NCBI GenBank assembly: GCA_019279435.1
Contig: JAAALK010000288.1
Span: 53,619,624-53,683,623, forward strand
DNA: 64,000 nt
From: Zizania palustris
Lineage: Eukaryota; Streptophyta; Magnoliopsida; Poales; Poaceae
Direction of reading: 5' to 3'
This document shows, one piece after another, positions 1 to 10,816 of the stretch (position 1 is its first letter; each line of letters opens with the position of its first letter). The translations under genes were made by a program, and so were the position numbers. A model generated the notes under the pieces. The model did not search any database. It was not told the origin of the DNA and saw only the letters and a list, made by a program, of their open reading frames with translations.

Positions 1-303
1 CGCTACTGGCTTCGTTTCTGGAGAAGCGGACAGGGCTCCGAGCCCTTATGGAGCCCTTGGCAGATAAGTGCCAAGAGGTCGAGAGCTCTGAGATGGTCTC
101 CATCTTAAGCGAGGCCAGCGGACCGTAGCCTCGACTTGGCCCTCAAAAGGGCTATCCTTCAGGTATGCAACATACAACAAGTATACTTAGTTAATAAAAA
201 ACGGTATTGTACTCACTTTGCATTCTTTGCAGCAATTCGTACTTGCTAGAGCGGCAACGACTTCCAATGAGCTCGAAACCAATCGGCTCAAAAGGAAGGT
301 TAC
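1..303 (+). pseudogene. Tat-0 antisense accessory gene fragment (end of exon 3, intron, start of exon 4)
   Basis: The frame from position 3 reads LLASFLEKRTGLRALMEPL and resembles LLDPFLERRTGLRTLLEPL at about 17328 in the Tat-1 accessory gene. A GT...AG intron at 163-232 (70 bp) sits at the same place as the Tat-1 intron at 17490-17562. The following exon (QQFVLARAATTSNELETNRL) matches QTVLARAANVSNEREIARL in Tat-1. A TAG at 126-128 and a frame change before the intron show decay. The copy is cut at 303 by insertion of SIRE-host, so this is the oldest layer in the window. Only the homologous segment is visible; the rest lies left of the window. Confidence 0.72.
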
Positions 304-1509
304 TGTAGGACCGAAAGTTGCGACCAGAGGGGGTGAATGGGCACCTAAAAAATTCTTTCAAATCAATGGCCTTCTCCCAACACCCAACACACCTCAACAG
401 ACAATCAGCATGAGCAAAAACCGATCACAGGTACTAAAAATAATATAGCCCAAAATCGACCAGTGTCCTAATCGAAAAGACACCAACACAATGCTTAAAG
501 GTAGATCAATAGGACATTCAACTCATATTCAAGCATCACAGGAACAATCATCACAGTCATTTAACCAACAACACAATAACTGCAGATGATTAAATATGTT
601 CTCAACCAATCACAAATCACAGGCAGTTCATTTAAAAGTCATGCACACTATTTGAAGCCTTTAAAAAAACTAGCACAACTAGATCTAGTCAATTAAATGT
701 GCTGGGAGATAATCCATTCATTCTAGAATATTCTGAATGAAAACAATGCACGAAAAACGAGAAGCAAGGTTGCTAATTTAGTTTTTCTCCTGTGAACAAT
801 GTGCTACCAGTGCTGCTATTCTGCCGCAAATGTTGTAGAAAAGAACAAAACCTACACACGCAATCAAGTACTAGTTGCAGTCCAGTCAAAATCAGAGATC
901 CGAGTCTAGCGATGAACCGTGATTAGGCATAACAATCTAGAAACAGTAAACAGTGCATGGATTGGATTTGCTTGTTCTTGTGTGTGTGGCCGATGGTGCA
1001 ATGCTTGAGCCTCGTGTGTTCCGCCCGGATGCAATTACTGCACGGCAGTGCCTTCGCCTCGAGATGCGCAACTTAGAAGTCCTGTCGCGTAGAGCTGCTT
1101 CTCCCGATGCCTGGTCTGCTGCTGCTTCCATGGGATGTGATCACGCGGCATCAACAAGCAAGAGCACCGAGTCTCGTGCGCATGCTGCCACCTGGCTCCT
1201 AGCAGACGCCTGCGAGCACGCTACTCCACGCCGTTAGTCACGCCTGATGTCCTGCTGCTGCAGCCACCGACAGCCACACCGGGTCTACCGCACACCTGCC
1301 ACGCGCTCCGTCCCGAGACGCGATCAGCAGTGCCACGCGCAGCCACGCCTGTTGCAGCTGCTGCTTTGGTCGGCGGAGTGCCTCCTGCCGCATGCGCCTA
1401 TGCGCCGCCCGATGTAGCGAAGATAAGGAAAAAATGGTGACGACGGTGAGATGGAAACTTTGGCCGGAGAAAAATAGATTGTGGAAGTGGAAAAAACTGT
1501 GGGGAAAAT
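304..1509 (-). repeat. SIRE-host left (3') LTR, first part
   Basis: The LTR starts with tgtaggaccgaaag, the same inner end as the SIRE-A LTRs. It is interrupted at 1510 by SIRE-A and continues at 12829; the parts together make about 1.87 kb. The middle (about 930-1440) is GC-rich and unlike the SIRE-A LTR. Short open frames here (for example 218-448 and 937-1237) have no recognisable product. Confidence 0.75.
1505..1509. repeat. Target-site duplication aaaat (left) of SIRE-A
   Basis: The five bases before the LTR match 12824-12828 after the other LTR exactly. Confidence 0.9.
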
Positions 1510-3458
1510 TGTAGGACCGAAAGTAGCGACCAGAGGGGGGGTGAATGGGCGCCTTAAAAATTCTTTCGAATCAATGGCCTGCTCCCAATACCCGACGCAC
1601 CTCAAAAGACTAAGCAGGAAAACATGAACAGATTGCCTAAGTCTAAAGGTATCTAGCCTAGAAGCAACAAATGTTAAGAATAGAGATACATCAATACAGT
1701 GCTAAAAGACAGATAAACAGTATACACAAGACAGGGCAAATCAAACTCCTCAGTACAGCAATCTAAGTGCACAAAGAGTGGAATGAGAAGTTACTATTCG
1801 AAATCTGTCTCCTGTTCAAAACTTGGCGAAGCCTGCTTCGCTGGTCGAAGCCTGCTTCGGAGTTGCTTGTCGAAGTCGAGCGAAGGTTATAGTTGACATG
1901 CCGAAGGTTGTTTGGTCTAGCCTAGTTCGAGTGTGGCAAAGAGCGAAGTATGCTTCGAAGCGAAATATGAGAGTATCGAAGCTTGCTTCGAACAGAGTAC
2001 TTCGAAGCCTAGACTTCGAACAAAAAGGTTCGAACTAGCTCTCAGAAAATCAACCTCCGAAAGAGAAGCGAAGCCAAACACACAGCAGTGAGACGAAGTC
2101 GAAGCCTACACTCAACCTTCGAAGCTAGGTTGGTCAAGGTATGACAACCGAAGTTGAGACCTTCGCTCCGAAGGTTAACTTCAAATGACAAGCTCTGAAC
2201 TTACACACTGTGACCATCGAAAATGACAGCAGGAAGGAACTCACGTCGAGCGAAGTCTACCAGAGAGACTAGCTTTGAAGCTCACTTCGAAGCCTGTCGA
2301 AGTATTGACTTCGAACAGCTCAAGACAGAGAACACCTTCGCAAAGACTATCGAAGTATGTCAAGCTGACAGAGCACAAAAACGTACTTCGAAGCTAGAAA
2401 GACAGAACATAAAGTGAAGTTCAAGTTCAAGCGATGCCCTCGAGAATGTCAGATCGAAGCCTGCGTCACGGAGCTGAGGGACTTCGAACAGTGAGAAGGG
2501 GCTTCGCCAGAAACAGCTAGAAAAGGGACTTTGGCCCTGTCAACTCGATCAAAAAGCTGTGCAGGAAAAAGCAAAGCTAGAGTACTAGTGTACTGTTGCT
2601 ACAGTGAAGTATTACTACTTGCAACCAGCAAGAACTAGTACTCCTCTCATGAAGAACAGAAGCAATCGAAGCACACAAACACAGGAATAAAATCACTGTG
2701 AGCAAACCGAATACTGCAGACCCATTAACTAGATGCAATACACAAGCAGAAGGAATAAAAACATCCAAACAAGAAGAAAAACGAATCTGAGACGAACTCA
2801 CAAGAAGCTTCCTGGCGGCGCATTCAAGGACTGGAGAGAGAGCACACAGGGAACAAAATGACCCAATGATATATAGAATTAATTTCAGCAAAAGGGTAGT
2901 CCAACCCTAGGGATTTGGGGCCCTATTTATAGGCTGCCCAAAGAGCTAGAATATTCCACCAGCCCCTTAGGGTTTTTACAGACGCTAAAATAAAAGAAAT
3001 GACTCAACTGCCCTTAGGAATTTTTACAGACTCGACTGACTGACTGTGGGCCTAGCGATATAGATGACTTATCCAGAAGCTAAGCTTTCGTAGCGACTAC
3101 AGCTTCTCTTCTGGACAGTTCAATATAGAATCAACGGTTGTCAGTTTTGCACCGAAACTGACAAAGACTCCACCGACTTTGCACCAGGTACCCAGATTGG
3201 GCCGGCCCGATTCCGCAGCTCTCTTAGCCCGGCAATCACTCACCGCCCGTGTACCTGAGTCAATCCTGGTCAACAGCCCAGTGGGTCTTCTGCTGCTCCT
3301 AGCCCATATACCCGGATTGGGCCAGCCCGACTCCGTAGCTCTCTCAGCCCGACAGTCGCTCGCTGCCCGTGTACCTGAGTCACACGCGGCCCATGAAACA
3401 GCAGATGACTCATCACATCTGGAGCCATGAGGCCCACGCTATTCAGCATGGCTCCTCA
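1510..3458 (-). repeat. SIRE-A 3' LTR
   Basis: Runs from tgtaggaccg to ..gctcctca on the plus strand. It lacks about 42 bp near 3400 and a short TTCGAAG-containing segment near 1855 that the other LTR keeps. About 1800-2480 is packed with TTCGAA. A 104-codon minus-strand frame (2577-2891) recurs in the other LTR, but only because the LTRs are copies. Confidence 0.92.
2923..2932 (-). promoter_or_regulatory. TATA box of the SIRE-A 3' LTR
   Basis: ctataaatag on the minus strand, with a same-place copy at 12248-12257. It puts U3 at about 530 bp and leaves roughly 1.4 kb of R plus U5. Confidence 0.65.
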
Positions 3459-3472
3459 ATCTCCCCCTTGAT
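3459..3472 (-). other. SIRE-A polypurine tract
   Basis: Minus strand atcaagggggagat lies directly next to the 3' LTR and is the primer for plus-strand synthesis. The same tract occurs at 13490 in SIRE-host. Confidence 0.85.
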
Positions 3473-4811
3473 GAGTGCATTGTCAACACTTCACTTCTTC
3501 AGCTCTTCTGAACCTGCAAACCCATGTGGAAACACGAAAACAAAACACAAGAAAACCAAAGAAGAAGAAAATGAAGTAAAAGTTTAACCCTAATGACCAA
3601 AAACCGAACAAACGCAAGAAACGGTCATTTTGGTTAACCAAAGGTAAAAGCTCAAAATGAGTGCGATCTCAGAAACAATAACAAGGATATCAAAAGAGTA
3701 AGAAACAAATCCCAGAGAAAGCCAAAACTCCCCCTTGAACTCTTATCCCAAAATATCTCCCCCTTGTTGACAAGTGAACTCATCAAGCACTCAAAAGAGA
3801 CACAGACTCCCCCTGAAATGCAACTCCCCCTCAAAATATGCAATGAATGCAACTGGGGTGCATGTGGAGTGTAGAAAGCATGCTTCTCAGATATGATTGA
3901 CTGCAAGTACAAACATCTAACAAGTATAGCGAAAGACATACTGTCTGAGACTCATGATATGATCAGTGCAACAGATGATATCTAAAGAAAATCATTAGCA
4001 CACATTTTTCAGTTTTTGCAAAACAAAAGCATCACCACATTCTCCAGTTGACAGGCAAGGTAAAGCATGAGATGCAAAAGCTAACTGAAATCTACCAAGA
4101 TATGCATTGTCCAAAACAAAGTGCTTTAGCAAACTTGTTATCATTTCAATTTTCAGGCCTTTTTCTTTTTCCTTTTTCATTTGTTTTTGCCAGGGGTTAT
4201 TTGCGTGTCAAACCTTATGCTGACCGACCAAGTCAAGCCTAGGCCAGAGCTAGACCATCAGAAGCTTAAGACATTGGTCTTGGCATACACTACACTGTCC
4301 TAGTTCATACCAAAGTGCTATGGTACGCAGTCCAGAACAATGCAATGCGACAAAGCAAACCCACCTGGATCTTTTCAAGTTATGCATAAAAAGGCATGAA
4401 TTTTTCATTTTTCTTGATTTTTCATCATTTTTACAGCACATTTCCATGTTTTAAAGCAGAAAGATGTCCAAGTTGCTTGTTTGCATCTAAGTCAGGAACT
4501 AGCTACAAGGCATGTAACAGATAGCAAGAACATTCAGCCTACGCATGCTAGTTACCAGAAGCATTGGTGATCATTTTTCAAGTTTAAAGCATAAAAGCCA
4601 TGCATATGACAAATATCAGACATATCAAGTGAACTGAACCAAAGCATGATCATTGACAAGTATTCAAAAGCACGTACCAGCTAGAATAAGTAAAGCAGTT
4701 CAATCATATAACAAAAGCAGCTCAAAAGTGTGATATATGAATATGCAAGATATGAACACACACAAAAAGACTCAAGAAAAGAGTAAAAAAAGAAAACTGA
4801 CGCAAAATATC
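3473..4811 (-). other. SIRE-A 3' untranslated region
   Basis: About 1.3 kb between the pol stop and the polypurine tract, without a credible gene. It is AT-rich with many stops, contains several short C-rich stretches (ctccccct) and is shared in part with SIRE-host, SIRE-B and SIRE-C. Confidence 0.8.
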
Positions 4812-5411
4812 CTAAAAAGGATACACAACACCCAAATCCCCTCGTAAACGCTCAAAGGTAGACTGATCTAGGGGTTTGGTGAAAATGTCAGCCAACTGAT
4901 GATGGGTATCAACATGAACAAGGTCAATGACACCTTTCTCATATTGATCCCTCAAAAAGTGAAAGCGCACATCAATGTGTTTGGTTTTTGAATGGAGACA
5001 GGGGTTTTTCCCTACACTAATTGCACTGGTGCTGTCGCAAAACAAAGGAACTTTGGTAGGAAAGAACAACCCAAAATCTCGCAGAGTGGAAATCATCCAA
5101 ACCAACTGTGAGCAGCAGCTGGCAGTAGCTACATACTCAGCCTCAGTGGTCGAGAGAGCAACTCCAGATTGCTTTCGAGAAGACCAAGAAATAAGAGAAG
5201 AACCGAGAAACTGGCAAGTACCGGGAGTCGACTTGCGATCCAACCGACACCCACCAAAGTCGGCATCCGAAAAGCCAGATAAATCAAGAGATGATGATGT
5301 TGAATAGTAAAGACCGAGATTAGGCGCATAAGTGAGATACCTGAAGATGCGCTTGACAGCCTGCCGATGAGACGCGCGTGGTGAAGACTGAAAACGCGCG
5401 CAAAGTCCCAC
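4812..5411 (-). pseudogene. SIRE-A pol: RNase H domain
   Basis: This Copia-type RNase H degrades the RNA strand of RNA-DNA hybrids during reverse transcription. Visible motifs in order are DADFGG, STTEAEYVA, CDSTSAISV, KHIDVRFHFLRD and ADIFTKPLD, ending at the natural pol stop after VVYPF. The 199-residue frame is open but separated from RT by an in-frame stop just after TRPDI (about 5416). It is the C-terminal end of the element polyprotein, so the internal methionine is not a true start. Confidence 0.85.
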
Positions 5412-5417
5412 GGCGAA

Positions 5418-6417
5418 CTATATGTCTGGTCTTGTCGCCGTTAAGTACAACAGCGAACCGATCATCCCTCGAAACTCCCTTTCGTTGACCTTGACGCCGC
5501 TCTCAACCTTGTCCAGACCCCCAGATGTGCCCATCGGGGTCATCTGCGGCTTCAACTCTCCACCAAAGTCAAATTTCTTAAGCATGTCACGAGTGTACTT
5601 ACCTTGGTGGATGAAGGTGCCGTCCTTGGTCTTCTTGATCTGGAGCCCTAGAAAATACTTGAGCTCACCCATGAGGCTCATCTCAAACTCGCTGTGCATC
5701 TGCTCAGAAAACTTGGACACAAGAGAATCAGTAGTACCGCCAAAAATAATATCATCCACGTAAATCTAAGAAACTAAGAAATCTGAAGCAACTCTGAGCA
5801 AAAAGAGAGTTTTATCCACTGAACCCTTTACAAAACCCTTCCCCAACAAAAACTGCTTCAACCGGTCATACCAAGCCCTGGGACTTGCTTCAACCCGTAT
5901 AAAGCTTTTTGCAAATTAAAAACATGTCGAGGAAACTTAGGGTTCTCAAAACCGGGGGCTGCCTAACATAAACTTCCTCCTCTATGAACCCGTTCAGAAA
6001 AGAACTCTTAACGTCCATTTGAAAAAGCTTAAAACCCTTCGAGGCGGCAAAAGCTAAGAGAATGCGAATGGACTCAAGACGGGCAACAGGGGCGAAAGTT
6101 TCTTCAAAATCAATACCCTCTTTCTGGCAAAAACCCTGGGCAACTAATCGAGCCTTGTTGCGCACCACAACCCCATCTTCACCTTGTTTGTTCTTGAACA
6201 CCCACTTGGTGCCTATGGGGTTGCATCCTGGTGGCGGCTCAACTAGTGTCCAAACCCGATTGCGGACAAAGTTCTCAAGCTCTTCTTGCATAGCATTAAT
6301 CCAATTAGAATCAGAAAGAGCATGAGAAACATCTCTGGGCTCAAAAGATGCAACAAAAGCAGATTCGGAAAACACAGCAAGAGAGTTACTAGACGAACGC
6401 AAAGTTCTCTCAGTCAA
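5418..6417 (-). pseudogene. SIRE-A pol: reverse transcriptase domain (broken)
   Basis: Copia RT (RVT_2 type) copies the element RNA to DNA. The upstream part carries NWINAMQEEL, TKWVFKNKQ, RLVAQGF, FEETFAPV and QMDVKSSFLNG. The catalytic YVDD lies near 5753-5764, followed by FGGTTDSLVSKF and LKYFLGLQI. Frames change between about 5890 and 5760, so no continuous RT can be made. SIRE-C keeps the same order on the plus strand (56245-56980). Confidence 0.85.
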
Positions 6418-6707
6418 ATTACCAATGATGAGCTCTGAGGGGTGATCACACTGAACTGCTCAGGTTCCCTGGTGATCTGAAGTCACCTCACCGGAGTCAG
6501 CAGCTGGCACCTCTGGACTCGACTGAGGGGACTCAATCGAAGTGGAAGAAGTGATCAGAGGTCCGCCCTCGTCCTCAGTCGAAGTCTCAGAAGGTGTGGG
6601 CTCTGTAGGGGGTGCAGAAGGCCCACCCTCATTAGCAGTTGGAGTATCCTCATCTTCCTTGAAGATGGACTCTCCGAGCTTACCATCAGAAGGCTCAAAA
6701 AAAGGAG
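6418..6707 (-). pseudogene. SIRE-A pol: acidic hinge between integrase and RT
   Basis: A Pro/Ser/Thr/Glu-rich linker (for example PSAPPTEPTPSETSTEDEGG) with no catalytic motif. Its place between integrase and RT is normal for SIRE-type pol. Frames overlap up to 6831, showing a shift at the junction with integrase. Confidence 0.65.
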
Positions 6708-7850
6708 TCAAAGAAGGCAAGGACTCGTCAAATGAAACTTCGCAAGTCTCGACAAGCTGCTGGGAGTCGAGGTTCCAACACGGAAGCCTCGAGAATGCAA
6801 TGCATAGACAAGAAAAACTCCATCCCAGCAATGAGACTCAAATTTGTCCAAATGCCCACCCTTCTTGAGCACAAAGCACTTGCAGCCAAACGCTCGCAAG
6901 TGGCTCACTTTGGGCTGTCTGCAAAACCGCAACTCATACGAAGTCTTACCTAAGTAAGCTCGAAGAAAAATGTGGTTGGCCAGATAGCAAGCCGTGTTCA
7001 TGGCTTCAGCCCAAAAACGCCTAGGAGTCCTGTGCTCATCGAGCATCGTCCTGGCCATCTCGACTAGTGTGCGGTTCTTTCGTTCCACAACGCCGTTCTG
7101 TGGGAGAGTGTAAGGAGCAGAAAACTGATGGTCAAGACCTTGATCACTACAAAAGCTGACGAACTGAGAGTTCTTGAACTCAGGGCCGTTGTCGGAGCGA
7201 ATTTCTCGCATCCGACCATTGTTCTCATTCTTCAGCTTCAAAATCAGGTCATGAACAAACTGAAAAGTTTCTTCCTTAGACTCCAAGAAGAAAACCCATG
7301 AGAATCGAGAAAAGTCGTCAACAATGACAAGCGCGTACCACTTCCCACCGACTGAACGTACCTGAGCTGGACCAACAGTGTCCAAATGTAAAAGCTCGCC
7401 TGGATACGAAGTCATCACCTGAGTCACAGGCGAGTGAGAAGCGGCAACCATTTTCCCATGACGACAGGGATGACAAACTAGATCCTTTTCCATCTTAAGC
7501 TTGGGCAATCCTCGGATGAGGTCCATAGAGCTCAACCTGACTAGCAGGTCAAAAGTCAAATGACCTAACCTCCTATGCCACTTCCAGAGCTCAGAGGAGG
7601 ATCCGGCAATCAAACAACGAGAAGGACCAAAAGAACTAGAGAAGTCTATTCGAAAAACTTTACCGAATGGTAAAATCTGACAAATCAAAGACCCTCTAGA
7701 ATCAACCACAGAAGAGTTGCCCTTCTTAAAACGCACCTCCAAACCATCCTCAAGAAGTTGCGAAACATAAATCAAATTGAAGTTCAAGTTTCTAACCAAA
7801 GCAACATTCTTTAAAGAAAAATGGTTGAAATGCGAATTGAGCCAATGCCA
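6708..7850 (-). pseudogene. SIRE-A pol: GAG-pre-integrase and integrase
   Basis: Integrase joins element DNA to the target. The zinc-binding part shows WKWHRRLGHLTFD and CHPCRHGKM. The D,D,E core shows LDTVGPAQV, IRSDNGPEFKN and NGVVERKNRTLVEM, so all three acidic residues are present. It continues into HLRAFGCKCFVLKKGG. The long open frame includes out-of-frame protease DNA at its beginning, so its first methionine is artificial. It ends early near 6708, where the hinge continues in another frame. Confidence 0.85.
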
Positions 7851-8001
7851 CTTACTTTCCCTTGACCACTGTTCCCGAATGTGATGTACTCTTTGGAGCT
7901 CGAGGGAGTGAGACTGGAGAATCATCTGCGATGTCCCGTCATGTGGCGAGAGCATCCTAAGTCCATGATCCAAACGTCCTCCAGTCCCCGATCCTGCACA
8001 A
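7851..8001 (-). pseudogene. SIRE-A pol: protease with altered active site
   Basis: The aspartic protease would release the mature proteins. The signature reads M-D-L-G-C-S-R-H-M-T-G with D-L-G codons at 7955-7963, whereas SIRE-C keeps D-S-G. A TGA follows where SIRE-C has TGG (RRW). Both changes predict an inactive enzyme. The integrase frame starts in a different phase downstream. Confidence 0.75.
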
Positions 8002-8613
8002 TCAGTGGCTGTAAGTGGGAGCAAATGGTCCGGCACCAGGTTTAGCAAAAGAGCTAAACCAGTGTCGAGCCATCTGCTCAAAAGACGGAAAGCAGAAATC
8101 ATCATGAGAGTTCAGACCAAAACACGGCTCAAAGCGTGGTCCACGGTTCTGCCTAAAACTACGGCCAAGAGGTCCAAGACCGTAGCCAAAACGGCCTGGA
8201 GGTATGCCAGAACGATCACCACCAACTGGAGCACGGGCAAGAAAGCCGTCTCCTCTACCACCACCTACACGACGTGGCCTGGCCTCCAGCCTCTCCCCGC
8301 GTCGAGGAACACGCAGTCTACCACCCTGCTGGTAGAACTGCTCCTGACCACCACGAGCTCTCTCTGCTCTCTCAACCCGCTTCCTCCTGAAGCAAAACTC
8401 CGCAAGATGCCCGTCTCTCTGACAGTACTCACAATGGTAGGTGGGCTTCTTGGGATGTGGTTGAGGCTTGGGGTTCTTGGACTTTATGGTGTTAGGTGTT
8501 GTCTTCTTGGGTTGAGAAGGTCCAGGAAGAGAATCTAGAGAAGAGTGGAGGTGTTTGGGCTTTGGAACCCAGATAGGCTTCTTGGGTGGAGCTTTGGGTG
8601 GTTCATGAATCAC
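8002..8613 (-). pseudogene. SIRE-A gag C-terminal part with second zinc knuckle
   Basis: The frame has a Lys/Pro-rich stretch, a zinc knuckle CEYCQRDGHLAEFC (C-x2-C-x4-H-x4-C), then an Arg/Gly-rich segment and GFGL-like repeats, ending AKPGAGPFAPTYSH. This looks like an RNA-binding nucleocapsid region. It is in frame with the coiled-coil part upstream, separated only by one TAG at 8626-8628. SIRE-host has a TAG at the matching place, and SIRE-B has the same knuckle region (CSYCHLVSHLVGFC). Confidence 0.75.
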
Positions 8614-8625
8614 TCCATCCTTGGG

Positions 8626-9717
8626 CTAACAAGCCTGGGAGGACTCAGTGGAGTGAGTCTTAGGGTATCTCTGCTCAGGAGTCATTTTACTCCACTCCAC
8701 TGACCGGCTAATGGCACTCTCAAAGTCAGCCTTGGTGTAGGTGTAACCTACCCCAAGCCCATCCTGCCTCTTGAACTGCTGGATCATCATGCCGAGCTGT
8801 GGCTCTCTGGCACTGATCCAACTCAGAATAGAACGGAGGTACAAGTTCTCATTCTGAGAATCAGCTAGCTCCTCTCTCAAGGAAGCTAGAACCTCCACCT
8901 GAGACAAACAGGTCTCACACTCATTCTCTACTTGGATAGACTTTTCGGCTTTCAGCTTGATCAATTTCATTCTAAGAGACAAACAGTTCTCACAGACAGT
9001 GGGTGGAACTGATAGTGTCTCAAGCTCTAGCCTAGTCTGCGCAAGCTCAGCTCTCAACCTCTCCAAATCACCCAAATGCTCATCACCCTTGGATTTCAGC
9101 TTAGCTAAGGCAGCTAGATGAGATGGGCAATCAACATAGGGTGCGACGACAATGGCTTGAGCATCTTTCAGCTCCAACTGAGCGCTTTCAAGCTCAGTGG
9201 CCAAAACGTCCCTCTCATCAACCCTTTCCGTGTACTTGGACTTCAAAGTCGACAAGTCACATAGAAGCACCTCACACTTCGAGCACTCACTGCTATCACC
9301 CAAGAAAGGGGAAGAAGATAGACTCTCAATTCTGTCGTTGGCTACGGCAAGCTCACTTTCTAACTCATCTATCCTCTTCTTGGCCCCCCTAAGCAGTTTT
9401 TCCCGATATTTCAACTCCTGACGATTGTTTTCAAGTAAATCAACAATTTCGCGTTCATAGGATGATACCTTTTCGTTGTCGTCATCGGAGTTGTCGGAGG
9501 AGCTCTTTTCTTCCTTATTCCCAAGAGCCATTGAGCAGAAGCTCTTGCGAGATCTTCGGTGCTGGTGTGAGTGGCTCTTCGGTCTGTCCCCGAAAGCCAT
9601 GAAGCAGAGGCCCGCCGGATCATCCTTGTCCTTCCCCTTCTTGATGACGATCTCCTCATCACTTGAGCTTGATGAAGAGGAAGAAGATGTGGACTTCTTG
9701 GAGTAGCTTTTCTCCAT
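8626..9717 (-). pseudogene. SIRE-A gag middle part: serine tract and coiled coil
   Basis: 363 codons. It starts with a serine run followed by acidic residues, then a long heptad-like region (for example KRIDELESELAVANDRIESL, DLERLRAELAQTRLELETL) with pairs of cysteines (ECSKCE, CENCLSL, CETCLS). SIRE-type gag proteins are known for such a coiled coil, which may drive assembly. It joins the N-terminal gag by a one-base frame change near 9765. The frame ends at a TAG before PKDGVIHEPPK. Confidence 0.75.
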
Positions 9718-10757
9718 CTCGGCGAAGAAGGCCTTGTCGCGCTTCTTGTTCTCTCGCCGGTAGTCCTTAGGGCCTTCTTGAAGAATCTGGTCTTCGGCTT
9801 GCCCTTGTTGAAGGAAGAGCTGTCGTGCTTGCCGGAGTCATGGAAGCCACCACCGGTGCCCTTCTTGTGTCCATTGCGCTTGGGGCAGTCGGCGATGAAG
9901 TGTCCTGGATCACCACACTCAAAACACCCAGATTTTGTGCCGTGTCTTTTGAACATCCTTTTGTCATAGACACGACGCACCCGGTTGTTAAACAGACACA
10001 AATCATCATCTCCCAAAGACTCAAGCTGGTCCTCAGTGATAGACATCAAAGAGAACCCAGCACAGCTCACTGAAGTGGGATCAACAGAAGGTGTAGCAAG
10101 GGCCAGGGATTTTGATCCAGAGCCAGTGAGATTTGATCTTAGCTGGATATCTACCTCAGTGGCCTTCAGTTTGCTAAATAACTCAGAAATGGTCAAGGTA
10201 TCGTAGGAAGTGCTCTCAACGATAGAGGATACCTTGATCTCCCAGATCTTTGGGTCCAAGGTATGGAGAACCTTGAGCGCCTGCTCGTGATCTGAGACTA
10301 ACTGAGCACCCTCAGCCTTGTTGTCCCGAAGCTTGTTAATGATCGATTGAAAACGACCAAACAAAGCTTCAACAGATTCACCCGGCTTCTGTGTGAAGTT
10401 CACGTACTCACGCCGGTAGGTCTGATAGAGGCGAGCCTTGACCTGGGCTGTTCCCTCATGGTGTGCCTTGAGGGTAGCCCAGATCTCTCTCGCAGTGGAG
10501 AGATGGCTCACACGCTCAAATGCAGTGGGACCTAAACCAGAAAAGAGAATGTTCATGGCTTTACTATTGCTCAGATGCTGGGCAATGATACTAGGAGTAC
10601 CATGATCAGCAACTGGCAATATAACAAATGTATCGTGAACGCAAATGTCCCAGATGTCCGAGCCTTGGCTCATAAGATAGGCTCGCATGCGAGTCTTCCA
10701 ATAGTTATAGCCATAGGCTTCCAAGGATGGGACCTTGCTAGGAGAAGTCATGATCAC
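9718..10757 (-). pseudogene. SIRE-A gag N-terminal part (UBN2-like) with first zinc knuckle
   Basis: The ATG at 10757 lies about 46 bp inside the primer site and starts MIMTSPSKVPSLEAYGYNYWK, so it is the likely true gag start. The domain resembles Copia gag (UBN2 family): LSTAREIWATLKAHHEGT, VEALFGRFQSIINKLR, ELFSKLKATEVD. A zinc knuckle CFECGDPGHFIADC follows. The frame stays open to 9411 but leaves the gag phase near 9765, where the coiled-coil frame takes over. SIRE-host has the same start at 63352. Confidence 0.85.
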
Positions 10758-10802
10758 TACTGGGGTTTAGAACCGGTTAAGGTATGGAAAAACCCTAACC
10801 TT

Positions 10803-10814
10803 GCTCTGATACCA
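10803..10814 (-). other. SIRE-A primer-binding site (initiator Met-tRNA)
   Basis: Minus strand TGGTATCAGAGC, two bases inside the 5' LTR, matches the 3' end of plant initiator tRNA-Met. Confidence 0.92.
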
Positions 10815-10816
10815 CT

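Noticed and set aside
953..1237. Open frame of 94 codons in GC-rich sequence
   Set aside because: Inside the SIRE-host LTR, with an open frame on the opposite strand as well; a composition effect.
2577..2891. 104-codon minus-strand frame with hydrophobic stretches, repeated at 11902-12216
   Set aside because: It lies in both SIRE-A LTRs, so recurrence follows from LTR duplication. No domain, and it sits in the untranslated leader just after the TATA box.
10803..10814. Possible tRNA gene because of a Met-tRNA match
   Set aside because: Only the 12-nt primer-binding match is present at each of the sites (10803, 34729, 62149, 63398), without a tRNA body.
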